DNA of 27,999 nucleotides from SZUA-451 sp034721895 (GCA_034721895.1 JAYEND010000023.1:1-27999), one strand, 5' to 3'. Positions 15,279-23,177 are shown, numbered from the stretch's first letter. The notes: generated by a model not told the origin, from the sequence alone. Made by a program: numbers and translations.

Positions 15279-15548
15279 ATTTAGCGTTGAGCGCTGAGCA
15301 GTGTTCCTTTCTCCTCCACACTTCCTTCTTATTGTGTCTTTTAGGGGATGCAATATACTTCACCTGCTAAAATTTATAATAAAGACTTATAGGTATTGAT
15401 CTTCAAAAAGAATTATTCAATTTTTATTGCATAAAACATAAAGAGGGCAGATATGGCATCTTGCAATGAATCGAAAGGGATTTCTTAAGCCATTTTGTAT
15501 TATTATTAATTATAAGATATCTTTACAAAACAAATATCGGAGGCAATT
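15279..15548. other. Intergenic region with a heptamer tract, no gene seen
   Basis: This 270-bp gap holds a 7-bp periodic tract at 15281-15301 (TTAGCGT, TGAGCGC, TGAGCAG). Near the 3' end there is a possible weak promoter (TTGTAT 15495-15500 and TATCTT 15518-15523, 17-bp spacer) and a strong ribosome binding site CGGAGG before the ATG at 15549. I see no coding signal beyond an 11-codon ORF. The rest is AT-rich with no clear structure. Confidence 0.5.
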
Positions 15549-16709
15549 ATGAGGACAAAACTTTTCGGAATACTCTTCATGGGTTCGGCACTCTTTGCGT
15601 CGGAGGCATCTGTCACATTTGACAGGACTTTCGGAGGCGAAGAGGATGATGTGGCAAAGGCGGTGGTCAGGACTGATGATGGTTATCTGATCGCAGGTAA
15701 GACCAAGAGTTTCACCCAGCATAGGGATTTTGATGCCTATTTGATCAAGATAGGCAAAAACGGCCAAAAGCTTTGGTCAAAAACCTATGGTGGCGAGGAT
15801 GATGAGGAGGCCAATGACATCACCCGGTTTGGAAAGGATTTTGTCTTTATCGGTTCGACTCAGACTTATGGCAATGAACGCCTCAGCTTCTATATAAGCA
15901 AAATCGACAGTGACGGCAAGGTTGATTGGCAAAAGGCTTATTACAGAGATGAAGATGATGAATATTATGGAAATTCCGTAGCAGCAGATGGTGAGGAGCT
16001 GGTCTTTGCCGGTACTGAAAGGCATCTTCAGTTCTTCTCCTCCAACATTACTCCTTTTCTTTTGAGTATGGACAAAGGGGGCACAAAAACCTGGAGGGGT
16101 TACTATGGCGGAAAGGATGAAGACCATGCCAATGTAGTCATCAGTACCGGGGATGGCTACCTCATGGCAGGCAAAACCGAAAGTTACGGACATGGTGACT
16201 TCGACAGCTATATCGTCAAGACAAACAAAGCAGGCAAAGCGCAGTGGTACGCAGCCTATGGAGGCAAAGATGACGATACAGCTCACGATGTGATCTCCAC
16301 GAAAGATGGGTATCTTGTCGTTGGGACTACGGATAGTTTTGATTTGAGCAATAATGATGTTTATGTGATCAAGACAGATAAAAAAGGGAAAATGCTTTGG
16401 CAGAATACTTATGGCGGAGACCGCGATGATGAGGGTTTTTCAGTTACCCAAAGTCCCGATGGCGGCTATGTCATTACGGGCAGATCGGAGAGCTTCTCCA
16501 GACGTAACGGCTTTGATCTCTATCTCTTCAAGATCAATGCCAATGGTAAGCTGAAGTGGGAGAGAACCTACGGGGGCGAAAGTGACGATACCGGCTATGA
16601 TATCATAGCGGCAGAAGACGGTTATCTTATTGTCGGTGACAAAAAGACAGACATCAGCAGAGACAGCGATGTATGGATACTCAAAGTCGATCTCAAGGGG
16701 AAGCTCTGA
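15549..16709 (+). CDS. Exported seven-repeat protein, predicted beta-propeller
   Basis: I do not recognise a named family. The protein is 386 residues, with a signal peptide (about 1-20, ending LFAS-EAS) and then seven tandem repeats of about 50-54 residues to the C-terminus. The repeat pattern is tYGG-x-x-DD at the start, then DGYLIxGxTxSF, then an aspartate-rich D-x-Y-x-I-K, then GKxxW. Units start near residues 22, 76, 127, 182, 233, 284 and 337. Seven four-strand units ending in Trp predict a seven-bladed beta-propeller. Repeats 2 and 3 are the most diverged; 4 to 7 are close to each other. The GGxxDD clusters may bind calcium. It is monocistronic, between two long gaps, so a periplasmic, surface or binding role is inferred. 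Confidence 0.75.
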   Translation: MRTKLFGILFMGSALFASEASVTFDRTFGGEEDDVAKAVVRTDDGYLIAGKTKSFTQHRDFDAYLIKIGKNGQKLWSKTYGGEDDEEANDITRFGKDFVFIGSTQTYGNERLSFYISKIDSDGKVDWQKAYYRDEDDEYYGNSVAADGEELVFAGTERHLQFFSSNITPFLLSMDKGGTKTWRGYYGGKDEDHANVVISTGDGYLMAGKTESYGHGDFDSYIVKTNKAGKAQWYAAYGGKDDDTAHDVISTKDGYLVVGTTDSFDLSNNDVYVIKTDKKGKMLWQNTYGGDRDDEGFSVTQSPDGGYVITGRSESFSRRNGFDLYLFKINANGKLKWERTYGGESDDTGYDIIAAEDGYLIVGDKKTDISRDSDVWILKVDLKGKL

Positions 16710-16777
16710 AGTGACGGCCTTTCTCGCCGCCGCTAAAAAATGATCTGTAGCTTTTTCTCATTACTGCAAAACCTTGA

Positions 16778-16937
16778 GCCAAATCTCGAAATAGAAAAAA
16801 GCATTAGCAGCAACCATTGCATTCATGGGCATCGAGAAAAATAATCACCGAATCTGCGGGTGCGACTCAAATTTTTCTCAACGCCCCTGAATACAAGTGT
16901 TATCACTACTGAAAAGTTTTCTATTTCGAGATTTGGA
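16778..16937. mobile_element. MITE-like palindromic element with 20-bp inverted repeats
   Basis: The arm at 16779-16798 (CCAAATCTCGAAATAGAAAA) is perfectly repeated in inverse at 16917-16936. Inside are further nested inverted repeats: ATTCATGGGC (16821-16830) with GCCCCTGAAT (16883-16892, one mismatch), GAGAAAAAT (16834-16842) with ATTTTTCTC (16871-16879), and a central CACC/GGTG. The whole 160 bp can fold into one imperfect hairpin. CTTGA occurs directly on both sides (16773-16777 and 16938-16942), as expected of a 5-bp target duplication. No ORF is inside. A structured RNA or terminator is the alternative. Confidence 0.55.
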
Positions 16938-16938
16938 C

Positions 16939-16967
16939 TTGACATTTTCTACTAAAAAAGTTATTAT
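16939..16967 (+). promoter_or_regulatory. Consensus sigma70-type promoter of the amrS operon
   Basis: TTGACA (16939-16944) and TATTAT (16962-16967) have a 17-bp spacer, identical in both hexamers and spacing to the promoter at 3867-3895. Its -35 overlaps the right-hand CTTGA flanking the palindromic element. The predicted transcript starts near 16974, about 45 nt before amrS. Confidence 0.7.
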
Positions 16968-17019
16968 AGATATAAGTTGAGTCATTAACTATAAAGATTA
17001 TTAAATAAAAGGACTAAAT

Positions 17020-18030
17020 ATGACTTATCATGAAAAAATGAAATATTATAGAACTGAAGAAGAAAAAAAGAGGATCGTCTGTCTGCTATGCCAGCATTAT
17101 TGTAAATTGAAAGAGGGGCAGGTGGGTATCTGTGGTGTGAACAAAAATGAAGGGGGGAAACTGAAAAACCTGGTCTACGGCCATCCCATAGCATTGAATG
17201 TGGATCCGGTCGAAAAAAAACCTCTTAATCATTTCCTTCCTGGATCAAAGGCTTTGTCATTCGGTACGGTCGGGTGTAACTTCAAATGCCCCTTCTGTCA
17301 AAACTGGGATATTTCTCAGGAACACACCGTTAACAAAGAGATCGAAGTAAGCCCGGAGAGAATGGTCGAGTTGGCTCTCGAGCACGGTGCTGAATCAATT
17401 GCTTATACTTATAATGAACCAACGATTTTTTACCCCTATGCCAAAGATATCGGTATCATTGCCAAAGAGAAGGGGCTTAAAAACATTTTTGTCAGTAATG
17501 GGTTTGAATCACCGGAGGTAGTCAAAGATATGGCTACCTGGCTTGATGCTGCCAATATCGATCTCAAAAGCTGGGATGATGCCTATTATAAAAAAGTACT
17601 CAAAGGAGGACTTGAAGCAGTTAAAGAGACACTCAGAAGATTGGTAGCCGAAGGGATCTGGGTCGAAGTGACGACACTGCTGATCGAAGGTGAGAATGAC
17701 AGCGATAAAGACTTGACCGAAATGGCAGAGTTTATCGCCAATGATCTGGGCAGACATGTGCCCTGGCATCTCAGTGCTTTTCATCCGGACTACAAAATGC
17801 AGGATCATGACTATACCAAGGTTGAAACACTCAAGCGTGCCAGCGAGATAGGTAAAAAAGCGGGCTTGTATTATGTCTATATGGGTAATGTCCCGGTCCA
17901 TGGGGATACTTATTGCCCCGATTGCGGAGAGTTATTGATCGACAGGACCGGCTATTCGGTGACCGTCAACAAGCTTGAGGATGGCCACTGTCCTGAATGT
18001 AAAAGAGAAATTGAAGGAGTCTGGAAATGA
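17020..18030 (+). CDS. amrS: AmmeMemoRadiSam system radical SAM enzyme AmrS
   Basis: This is a 336-residue radical SAM protein related to pyruvate formate-lyase activating enzymes, of the type co-occurring with Memo and AMMECR1 proteins. The radical SAM cluster motif is CNFKCPFC (C86, C90, C93), followed by QNW. Four further Cys lie N-terminal (C21, C24, C28, C38), and a C-terminal zinc-ribbon-like pair CPDC...CPEC occurs near residues 302-325; both are typical of this family. YTYNEPT is the conserved segment in the barrel. The reaction and substrate are not established for the family. It is the first gene of a six-gene operon; its stop overlaps the Memo gene by 4 bp (ATGA). Confidence 0.88.
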   Translation: MTYHEKMKYYRTEEEKKRIVCLLCQHYCKLKEGQVGICGVNKNEGGKLKNLVYGHPIALNVDPVEKKPLNHFLPGSKALSFGTVGCNFKCPFCQNWDISQEHTVNKEIEVSPERMVELALEHGAESIAYTYNEPTIFYPYAKDIGIIAKEKGLKNIFVSNGFESPEVVKDMATWLDAANIDLKSWDDAYYKKVLKGGLEAVKETLRRLVAEGIWVEVTTLLIEGENDSDKDLTEMAEFIANDLGRHVPWHLSAFHPDYKMQDHDYTKVETLKRASEIGKKAGLYYVYMGNVPVHGDTYCPDCGELLIDRTGYSVTVNKLEDGHCPECKREIEGVWK

Positions 18031-18824
18031 GTATGAGACAAACAGCAGTTGCAGGACAATTTTATCCATCAAGTGCAGAAGAAATTGAGGGAATGTTTAG
18101 ACATTACAATAAAATATTGGATGAACATATCGAGGATTTGGAACTCTTGCATCAAAACCCCAGAGCAGTCATCGCACCGCATGCAGGATATGTTTATTCG
18201 GGCTTTACGGCCAATATCGCTTTTCGTCTGCTGGGAAACAGTGATGTAAAGCGTATCGTGGTCATAGGGCCGAGTCACCGTGCTTACGTTAATGGAACAA
18301 GTGTATCGGATTATGACCTTTATCAGACACCGCTTGGGACATTCCCGGTTGACAGGAAACTGGTTGATGAACTCAAGTCAGAATTTGGCCTGAATTTTCA
18401 GCCTGATGCACATCAAGAGCACAGTACGGAAGTAGAGATGCCTTTTATCAAAGAGTATCAGCCTGATGTCTCTGTGGTTGAGCTGGTTTACGGGGCAGAG
18501 GAGCCTGCCAACCTGGCCAAAGTAATCGATTTCCTGTTGCAGGATCCTGAAACAGCTGTGGTGATCAGTACGGACTTGAGTCACTATTATGACATTGAAA
18601 AGGCAAAAAGACTCGATAGTATCTGCCTGGATGCCGTACAGAGACTTGATCCTGCAGAGTTGCATCAGGGATGTGAAGCCTGTGGCAAGATTGGTGTGGA
18701 AGCGATGCTGATAGCTGCCAAAGAGAGGGGATTAAAACCAATAATACTAGATTATCGTACCAGTGCCGATGCCAGTGGTGATGAATCACAGGTGGTAGGC
18801 TACATGAGTGCAGCATTTATATAA
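18027..18824 (+). CDS. amrB: Memo-like protein, AmmeMemoRadiSam system protein B
   Basis: This 265-residue protein belongs to the Memo family, which has the fold of class III (LigB-type) extradiol dioxygenases. Candidate metal or active-site residues are H52 (APHAGYVYSG), H84 (GPSHR), H186 (STDLSHYYD) and Cys 216/219 in HQGCEACGKIG; human MEMO1 uses equivalent His and Cys positions to bind metal. N-terminal RQTAVAGQFYPS is a strong family signature. The function is unknown in bacteria; coupling to a radical SAM enzyme suggests a redox or modification pathway. It overlaps amrS by 4 bp and is followed after 11 nt by the helical protein. An AMMECR1 (AmrA) gene is absent from this window. Confidence 0.88.
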   Translation: MSMRQTAVAGQFYPSSAEEIEGMFRHYNKILDEHIEDLELLHQNPRAVIAPHAGYVYSGFTANIAFRLLGNSDVKRIVVIGPSHRAYVNGTSVSDYDLYQTPLGTFPVDRKLVDELKSEFGLNFQPDAHQEHSTEVEMPFIKEYQPDVSVVELVYGAEEPANLAKVIDFLLQDPETAVVISTDLSHYYDIEKAKRLDSICLDAVQRLDPAELHQGCEACGKIGVEAMLIAAKERGLKPIILDYRTSADASGDESQVVGYMSAAFI

Positions 18825-18835
18825 AGAGGGGAAGA

Positions 18836-20029
18836 GTGAATAAAATATCAATTATAGATGGGATCATGAGAGATTTCGTCGAAAGAACCGGTTTGGAAGG
18901 AGAGGGAAAAAAATCTCAACGTTATCTCTGGACAGATGCTTTTGCCGTTTGTAACTTTCTGGAACTTTTTCAACAGACAGGCGAAGAGTATTATCTTAAG
19001 AAGGCTTTGGATCTCGTCGATGAGGTACACCATATACTGGGACGGCATAGAGAAGATGACAGACGAAGCGGGTGGATCAGCGGCCTGGATGAACAGGAGG
19101 GCGCAGTACATCCCTGTATCGGCGGATTACGGATAGGAAAGCGACTGAATGAACGAAAAGAAACTGAAGCCTATGATGAATATTTGGAGTGGGAGCAGGA
19201 TGGGCAGTATTTTCACTATCTGACCAAATGGATGCATGCACTGAGTCGAGTGACCCAGGTAACGGGAAATCAGCGATATAACCGTTGGGCAATTGAACTT
19301 GCAAAAGCTGCTCATCTTAAATTCAGCTATACACTTCAGGGGCATGCAGAAAAGCGTCTTTACTGGAAAATGAGTATTGATCTGAGCCGTCCTCTGGTCT
19401 CATCTATGGGACAGCATGATGCACTCGATGCGTTTATTACCTATCATGAGCTTGCGACTACTGCGGCAAATGATCGTGAAAGATCAGAGGAAGTCTGTCT
19501 CAGTACTGAGATTGTAGAAGCTCTAAGTATGTGCCATAATATGCACTGGCTGACGGATGATCCGTTAGGGATCGGTGGTCTTCTCTCTGATGCCTGCAGG
19601 GCAACACAGCTTATTGCCAATGGCAGTCTGGAAGAAGAGGAGATGCTGCTGAAGATGCTGCATGCGGCCAAAGAGGGACTTGAAGCTTTTCTACATGTAG
19701 AAACGTTGAGCAGTCCTCGGGAGTTTCGTCTTGCATTTCGTGAATTGGGACTCTCGATCGGGCTGGCTGCGATTCAAAAAATAAGAAGAAAAATACAGGA
19801 AAATCCAGACCGCTTTGTTGATACAGAAAGATTCTATCTACTATTGGATGAGTTGAATCCCTATCTTCATTTACATGAAGCGGTCAACAATTTTTGGCTT
19901 GCGCCGGAAAATCAAAAAAACACTCTCTGGAGGGACCATTCCGATATTAACAGTGTGATGCTGGCTACCAGTTTTGCTCCGGACGCCTATCTCAATGTCT
20001 TCAGAGAAAAGAGAGTCACTGATGATTAG
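18836..20029 (+). CDS. Unrecognised helical protein in the amrS-memo operon
   Basis: I do not recognise this 397-residue protein by name. It has no signal peptide or membrane segment, so is cytoplasmic. The sequence is almost all helical, with recurring hairpins such as YYLKKALDLVDEVHHILGRH (near 48-67), YFHYLTKWMHALSRVTQVTG (about 124-143) followed by RYNRWAIELAKAAH, and DALDAFITYHEL. This resembles (alpha/alpha)6-toroid proteins (six-hairpin glycosidase-like, YyaL-type) and is an inference from pattern only. Possibly functional motifs are RSGWISGLDEQEG, HPCIGGLRIGKRL and SSMGQHDALDAF. The GTG start at 18836 follows GAGGGGAAGA. Tight placement between Memo and pcm implies a shared task with the radical SAM pair. 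Confidence 0.7.
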   Translation: MNKISIIDGIMRDFVERTGLEGEGKKSQRYLWTDAFAVCNFLELFQQTGEEYYLKKALDLVDEVHHILGRHREDDRRSGWISGLDEQEGAVHPCIGGLRIGKRLNERKETEAYDEYLEWEQDGQYFHYLTKWMHALSRVTQVTGNQRYNRWAIELAKAAHLKFSYTLQGHAEKRLYWKMSIDLSRPLVSSMGQHDALDAFITYHELATTAANDRERSEEVCLSTEIVEALSMCHNMHWLTDDPLGIGGLLSDACRATQLIANGSLEEEEMLLKMLHAAKEGLEAFLHVETLSSPREFRLAFRELGLSIGLAAIQKIRRKIQENPDRFVDTERFYLLLDELNPYLHLHEAVNNFWLAPENQKNTLWRDHSDINSVMLATSFAPDAYLNVFREKRVTDD

Positions 20030-20041
20030 AAAGGAGAAATA

Positions 20042-20656
20042 ATGCAAACATCTCATGAACTTATCGATGCAATGATCAATTCAGGTATCCTTAGGACACC
20101 GCGGATCATCGAAGCATTTAAGGCAATAGACAGGAAATATTTTGTCCCGGAAGAGTTTGCTGAAAACACATATGTCGATGCCCCTCTGCCCATCGGAAAA
20201 AACCAGACTATTTCCCAGCCTTCAACGGTGGCGTTTATGCTGGAGCTTCTGGCTCCTGAAGAGGGAGACAAAGTATTGGATATCGGGGCAGGTTCGGGAT
20301 GGACGGCATCACTGTTATGTGCTATTGTCGGCGAAAAGGGCTCTGTTCTGGGACTTGAAAGAGTCGATGAGTTGGTTGAGGTCGGTCAGTCAAATCTGAA
20401 GCAATTTGATTTCGATCAGTGCCGTATTCAAAAAGCTGATGAGAAACTTGGCGTGCCCGGTGAAACATTTGATGCGATTCTGGTTTCGGCCAGTGCGGAT
20501 GAAATTCCCCGACAACTCTTTAGCCAGCTGAAGATCGGCGCCACACTGGTTATACCAGTGGTAAATTCTATTTTCAGATTTAAAAAAATATCAGAAACCC
20601 AGATAGAGACAGATGAGTATAGAGGATTTGTTTTTGTTCCCCTGATCTATAAGTGA
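20042..20656 (+). CDS. pcm: Protein-L-isoaspartate O-methyltransferase
   Basis: This enzyme methylates L-isoaspartyl residues in aged proteins using S-adenosylmethionine, starting their repair. The 204-residue protein has the family motifs: DRKYFVPEE (near 31-39), YVDAPLPIGKNQTISQPSTV (44-63, where the Q-T-I-S-Q-P loop binds substrate), SAM motif I VLDIGAGSGWTAS (about 78-90) and DAILVSASADEIP. The usual TAA in the DxIxVTAA motif is changed to SAS, a small deviation. AGAAAGGAGAAATA precedes the ATG, 12 nt after the helical protein. It sits in the amrS operon. Confidence 0.92.
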   Translation: MQTSHELIDAMINSGILRTPRIIEAFKAIDRKYFVPEEFAENTYVDAPLPIGKNQTISQPSTVAFMLELLAPEEGDKVLDIGAGSGWTASLLCAIVGEKGSVLGLERVDELVEVGQSNLKQFDFDQCRIQKADEKLGVPGETFDAILVSASADEIPRQLFSQLKIGATLVIPVVNSIFRFKKISETQIETDEYRGFVFVPLIYK

Positions 20657-20660
20657 TGAG

Positions 20661-21635
20661 ATGAAAGTGACATTTCTGGGTACCAGCGCAGGCAGGCCGA
20701 CCAGAGAGAGAAATGTCTCTGCCGCAGCACTCTCGTTTGACCAGGAGAGCAGATGGTATCTTTTTGACTGCGGGGAGGGGACGCAGCATCAGATCATGAA
20801 GAGCAGTCTTTCGAGTGGGAAACTTGAGACGATCTTTATTACTCATATGCATGGTGATCACTACTATGGACTCCCAGGCCTTCTCGATTCCAGAAAGATG
20901 GACAGAATTACCAAGCCCCTGACAATCTACGGACCAAAGGGGATAACATCCTTTCTTAACTGTGTGATTGATACCTCGATAGAGAAGTTAGGATATGATT
21001 TGCATATTATAGAATATGAAATTGATCAGGAGTTTGAATTTGATCACTTTTCACTTAAGGTCCTTCCGCTTCACCACTCCATCGAAAGCCATGCATTTTA
21101 TATCAAAGAGCATACGATCAGTAACAGACTCGATGAAGAAAAGCTGTGCACAGCAGGTTTGGAACCTTCGCTGTTCTATGGAGAATTAAAGCGGGGCAGA
21201 TCTGTAGTTTACGGAGAAAAAACCTATGATCCGGATACCTATCTTCTCGATCCGATCAAAGGACGTTCGCTGATCATGGCGGGCGATAACAGTGATCCGG
21301 ATATCCTGGGAGACTACCTGAACGATCTGGATCTGCTGGTGCATGAGTGTACCTATACACAGGAGGTTTATGATCACCTTCCTGTCAAAGTTCTGCACAC
21401 GACTGCCAGAGAGCTTGGGATATGCGCAGAGAAGAGAAGAGTTAAAAATCTTATCGCTACACATATCAGCCCCAGATACCGTGCAAACAGTAAATATTCG
21501 ATTGATATGATCGAGGATGAAATCAGAGAGTATTATCGGGGTACATTCTTTATCGCCAATGATTTGGATACATATTGGTTAAAACGAGAGGAGAGTCTAG
21601 AGGGCACCTCTAAAGTTATTAAGATAAAATACTAA
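20661..21635 (+). CDS. rnz: Ribonuclease Z (tRNA 3' processing)
   Basis: RNase Z is a zinc-dependent endonuclease of the metallo-beta-lactamase fold that trims tRNA 3' ends. The 324-residue protein begins KVTFLGTSAGRPTRERNVSA, a clear RNase Z start, and has the metal motif THMHGDHYYG (H62, H64, D66, H67). Further ligands are a His in the HHSIESHAF segment, the Asp in MAGDNSD and the His in ATHISPRY. The HESTY motif of the family appears as HECTY, a small deviation. It starts 4 nt after pcm and is followed by ppaC after 22 nt, in one transcription unit. Confidence 0.93.
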   Translation: MKVTFLGTSAGRPTRERNVSAAALSFDQESRWYLFDCGEGTQHQIMKSSLSSGKLETIFITHMHGDHYYGLPGLLDSRKMDRITKPLTIYGPKGITSFLNCVIDTSIEKLGYDLHIIEYEIDQEFEFDHFSLKVLPLHHSIESHAFYIKEHTISNRLDEEKLCTAGLEPSLFYGELKRGRSVVYGEKTYDPDTYLLDPIKGRSLIMAGDNSDPDILGDYLNDLDLLVHECTYTQEVYDHLPVKVLHTTARELGICAEKRRVKNLIATHISPRYRANSKYSIDMIEDEIREYYRGTFFIANDLDTYWLKREESLEGTSKVIKIKY

Positions 21636-21657
21636 AAAATTTACAAGGAAAAAAGTA

Positions 21658-22575
21658 ATGGCAACATATATATTTGGACACACAACACCGGATTCAGACT
21701 CTATTGTAGGGGCACTCTCTCTATCATACTTAAAGAACAAACTTGGCGAAGAGACAGTTCCTGTCAGACAGGGTGATATTAACCCTGAAACAAAATTCAT
21801 ACTTGACAAGTTTGGATACCAGGCGCCTGAACTAAAGACTGAGTTTGCCGGTGAGGATGTGTATCTTGTTGATTTCTCAGATATTTCGCAAAGCCCAAAA
21901 GATATCAAAGAGGCAAACATACTCGGTATAGTCGATCATCACAAGTTGGGAGATATCACAACGGCTGCTCCTCTGGAATGTTGGATCAGACCAGTAGGTT
22001 GTTCAAATACCATTATCAAGCAGATGTATGATTACCATGGTGTAGATATTCCAAAAGAGTTGGCAGGTATGATGATGTGTGCTATCCTGAGTGATACCGT
22101 TATATTCAAGTCACCGACCTGTACCAAAGAGGATACCAAGGCTTGTAAAGAGTTGGCTCAGATTGCCGGGATAGAGGATTATAAAGCTTTAGGTATGGAG
22201 ATGTTCATCGTCAAATCAGATGTAATGAGCGCAACTCCCAGAGAGCTGGTAACCAGAGACTTTAAAGACTTTAATATGGGTGGTAACACAATAGGTGTCG
22301 GGCAGCTGGAAGTCGTTGACCTGAGTGTCTTTGACACTATGAAAGCGGATCTTCATGAAGATATGAAAAAATTCAAGGAAGAGGGTGATAGGCATACCGT
22401 CCTCCTTCTGCTCACTGATATTATGAAAGAGGGGTCACAACTGCTTGTCATAAGTGATGACAGTAGTAAAATTGAAAGTGCTTTTGATATAAGGCTTAAA
22501 GATAATGAAGCTTGGCTGGAGGGTGTTATGAGCCGTAAAAAGCAGGTTATTCCATTTTTAGAAAAGCAGTTTTAG
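21658..22575 (+). CDS. ppaC: Manganese-dependent inorganic pyrophosphatase (family II)
   Basis: This cytosolic enzyme hydrolyses pyrophosphate and pulls biosynthetic reactions forward. It is a DHH-family protein of 305 residues, the usual size. Metal ligands are visible: H8, D12 and D14 (GHTTPDSDS), D72 and D75 (VDFSD), DHH at 93-95, and the Asp in AILSDTVIFKSP. The C-terminal DHHA2 domain ends with the substrate-binding SRKKQV motif. RBS AAGGAA precedes the ATG. It is the last gene of the amrS operon, facing the CAP-domain gene across a 48-bp gap that holds a palindromic repeat. Confidence 0.95.
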   Translation: MATYIFGHTTPDSDSIVGALSLSYLKNKLGEETVPVRQGDINPETKFILDKFGYQAPELKTEFAGEDVYLVDFSDISQSPKDIKEANILGIVDHHKLGDITTAAPLECWIRPVGCSNTIIKQMYDYHGVDIPKELAGMMMCAILSDTVIFKSPTCTKEDTKACKELAQIAGIEDYKALGMEMFIVKSDVMSATPRELVTRDFKDFNMGGNTIGVGQLEVVDLSVFDTMKADLHEDMKKFKEEGDRHTVLLLLTDIMKEGSQLLVISDDSSKIESAFDIRLKDNEAWLEGVMSRKKQVIPFLEKQF

Positions 22576-22598
22576 CATTTCCTCTTTGTGAAAGATAA

Positions 22599-22627
22599 GA
22601 CTCCTAGGAGTCGGGGGAGGCTCCTAG
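22599..22627. repeat. CTAGGAG palindrome at the 3' end of the CAP gene
   Basis: A perfect 14-bp palindrome GACTCCTAGGAGTC (22599-22612) overlaps a hairpin CTAGGAGTC-GGGGGA-GGCTCCTAG (22604-22627, one T.G pair). The TAG stop of the minus-strand CAP gene (22624-22626) lies in the last CTAG. It may act as a terminator between the convergent genes; a TTATCTTTC stretch follows on the minus strand. Confidence 0.65.
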
Positions 22628-23166
22628 TACGGCTTTTGACCAATATAGTTGCCAAGAGGATTGTAGTTGCAGACCCATATCTGTGCTGCGTTGGAGCCGA
22701 CGGCCATACCGCAACCAACCTGGGTTGTTCTCTTCCAAACTATCTGTGTATAGTGACCACATACTTTTCCCGGCTTACACCGGTTATTTGCGTGATTGTA
22801 ATATTTTTCCTCAGCAGCCCATAAAGAGACAATTTTGGCAGGGGAGACTGATTGTACTTTTTTCTTGCCATTACCCATTCTGACCGGACTTGCCCAATAA
22901 ATATTTTCTCCGTAGATACGCTTGTATTTCCCACTCCGTGGGCGATGTATCATGGCACAATTTTTCTCTTTGGCAAGATAATTTGCCCATTGTTGGGCAT
23001 GCTTTGCCAATTTGTTTGACCATTGCAGCGGAGGTATATTGTGTTTCTCCCTGATTATATTATGGCTTTTGGTTATACCGGCATATTTTTTTGGTTCTCT
23101 ATCTTTTGCACTTAGTTGGCTTGGTTGAAACAACAGCAGTATTATAAGCAGTAGAGTAAATTTCAT
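22624..23166 (-). CDS. Secreted CAP-domain (SCP/PR-1-like) protein
   Basis: This is a 180-residue exported protein: signal peptide at 1-20 (ending QLSA), then a single CAP domain of about 150 residues. CAP features are clear: the putative tetrad H74, E87 (GENIYWAS), E119 or E120, and H138 (CGHYTQIVW), then VGCGMA and WVCNYNPLGNY near the C-terminus, with Cys residues likely in disulfides. It is closer to the eukaryotic-like PR-1/CRISP type than to Bacillus YkwD-type proteins. Bacterial functions are poorly known. AAAGGATT precedes the ATG. It lies 30 nt after the DUF2062 gene. Related palindromes sit at both ends of the gene, which could mark an inserted cassette. Confidence 0.88.
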   Translation of the reverse strand: MKFTLLLIILLLFQPSQLSAKDREPKKYAGITKSHNIIREKHNIPPLQWSNKLAKHAQQWANYLAKEKNCAMIHRPRSGKYKRIYGENIYWASPVRMGNGKKKVQSVSPAKIVSLWAAEEKYYNHANNRCKPGKVCGHYTQIVWKRTTQVGCGMAVGSNAAQIWVCNYNPLGNYIGQKPY

Positions 23167-23177
23167 AGTAATCCTTT

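Larger units (their letters stand above)
16710..17019. other. 310-bp gap: MITE-like palindrome plus amrS promoter
   Basis: This gap contains no convincing gene. It holds a 160-bp inverted-repeat element (16778-16937), the consensus promoter of the amrS operon (16939-16967) and a leader of about 45 nt. The first 65 bases after the propeller gene show no clear terminator. Confidence 0.6.

Noticed and set aside
15454..15489. 11-codon ORF (MASCNESKGIS) in the gap before the propeller gene
   Set aside because: It is too short to support, lacks a good ribosome binding site and shows no regulatory-leader pattern.
15549..16709. CRISPR-like or DNA-level tandem repeat
   Set aside because: The periodicity is at protein level with diverged codons; there are no identical DNA repeats with unique spacers.
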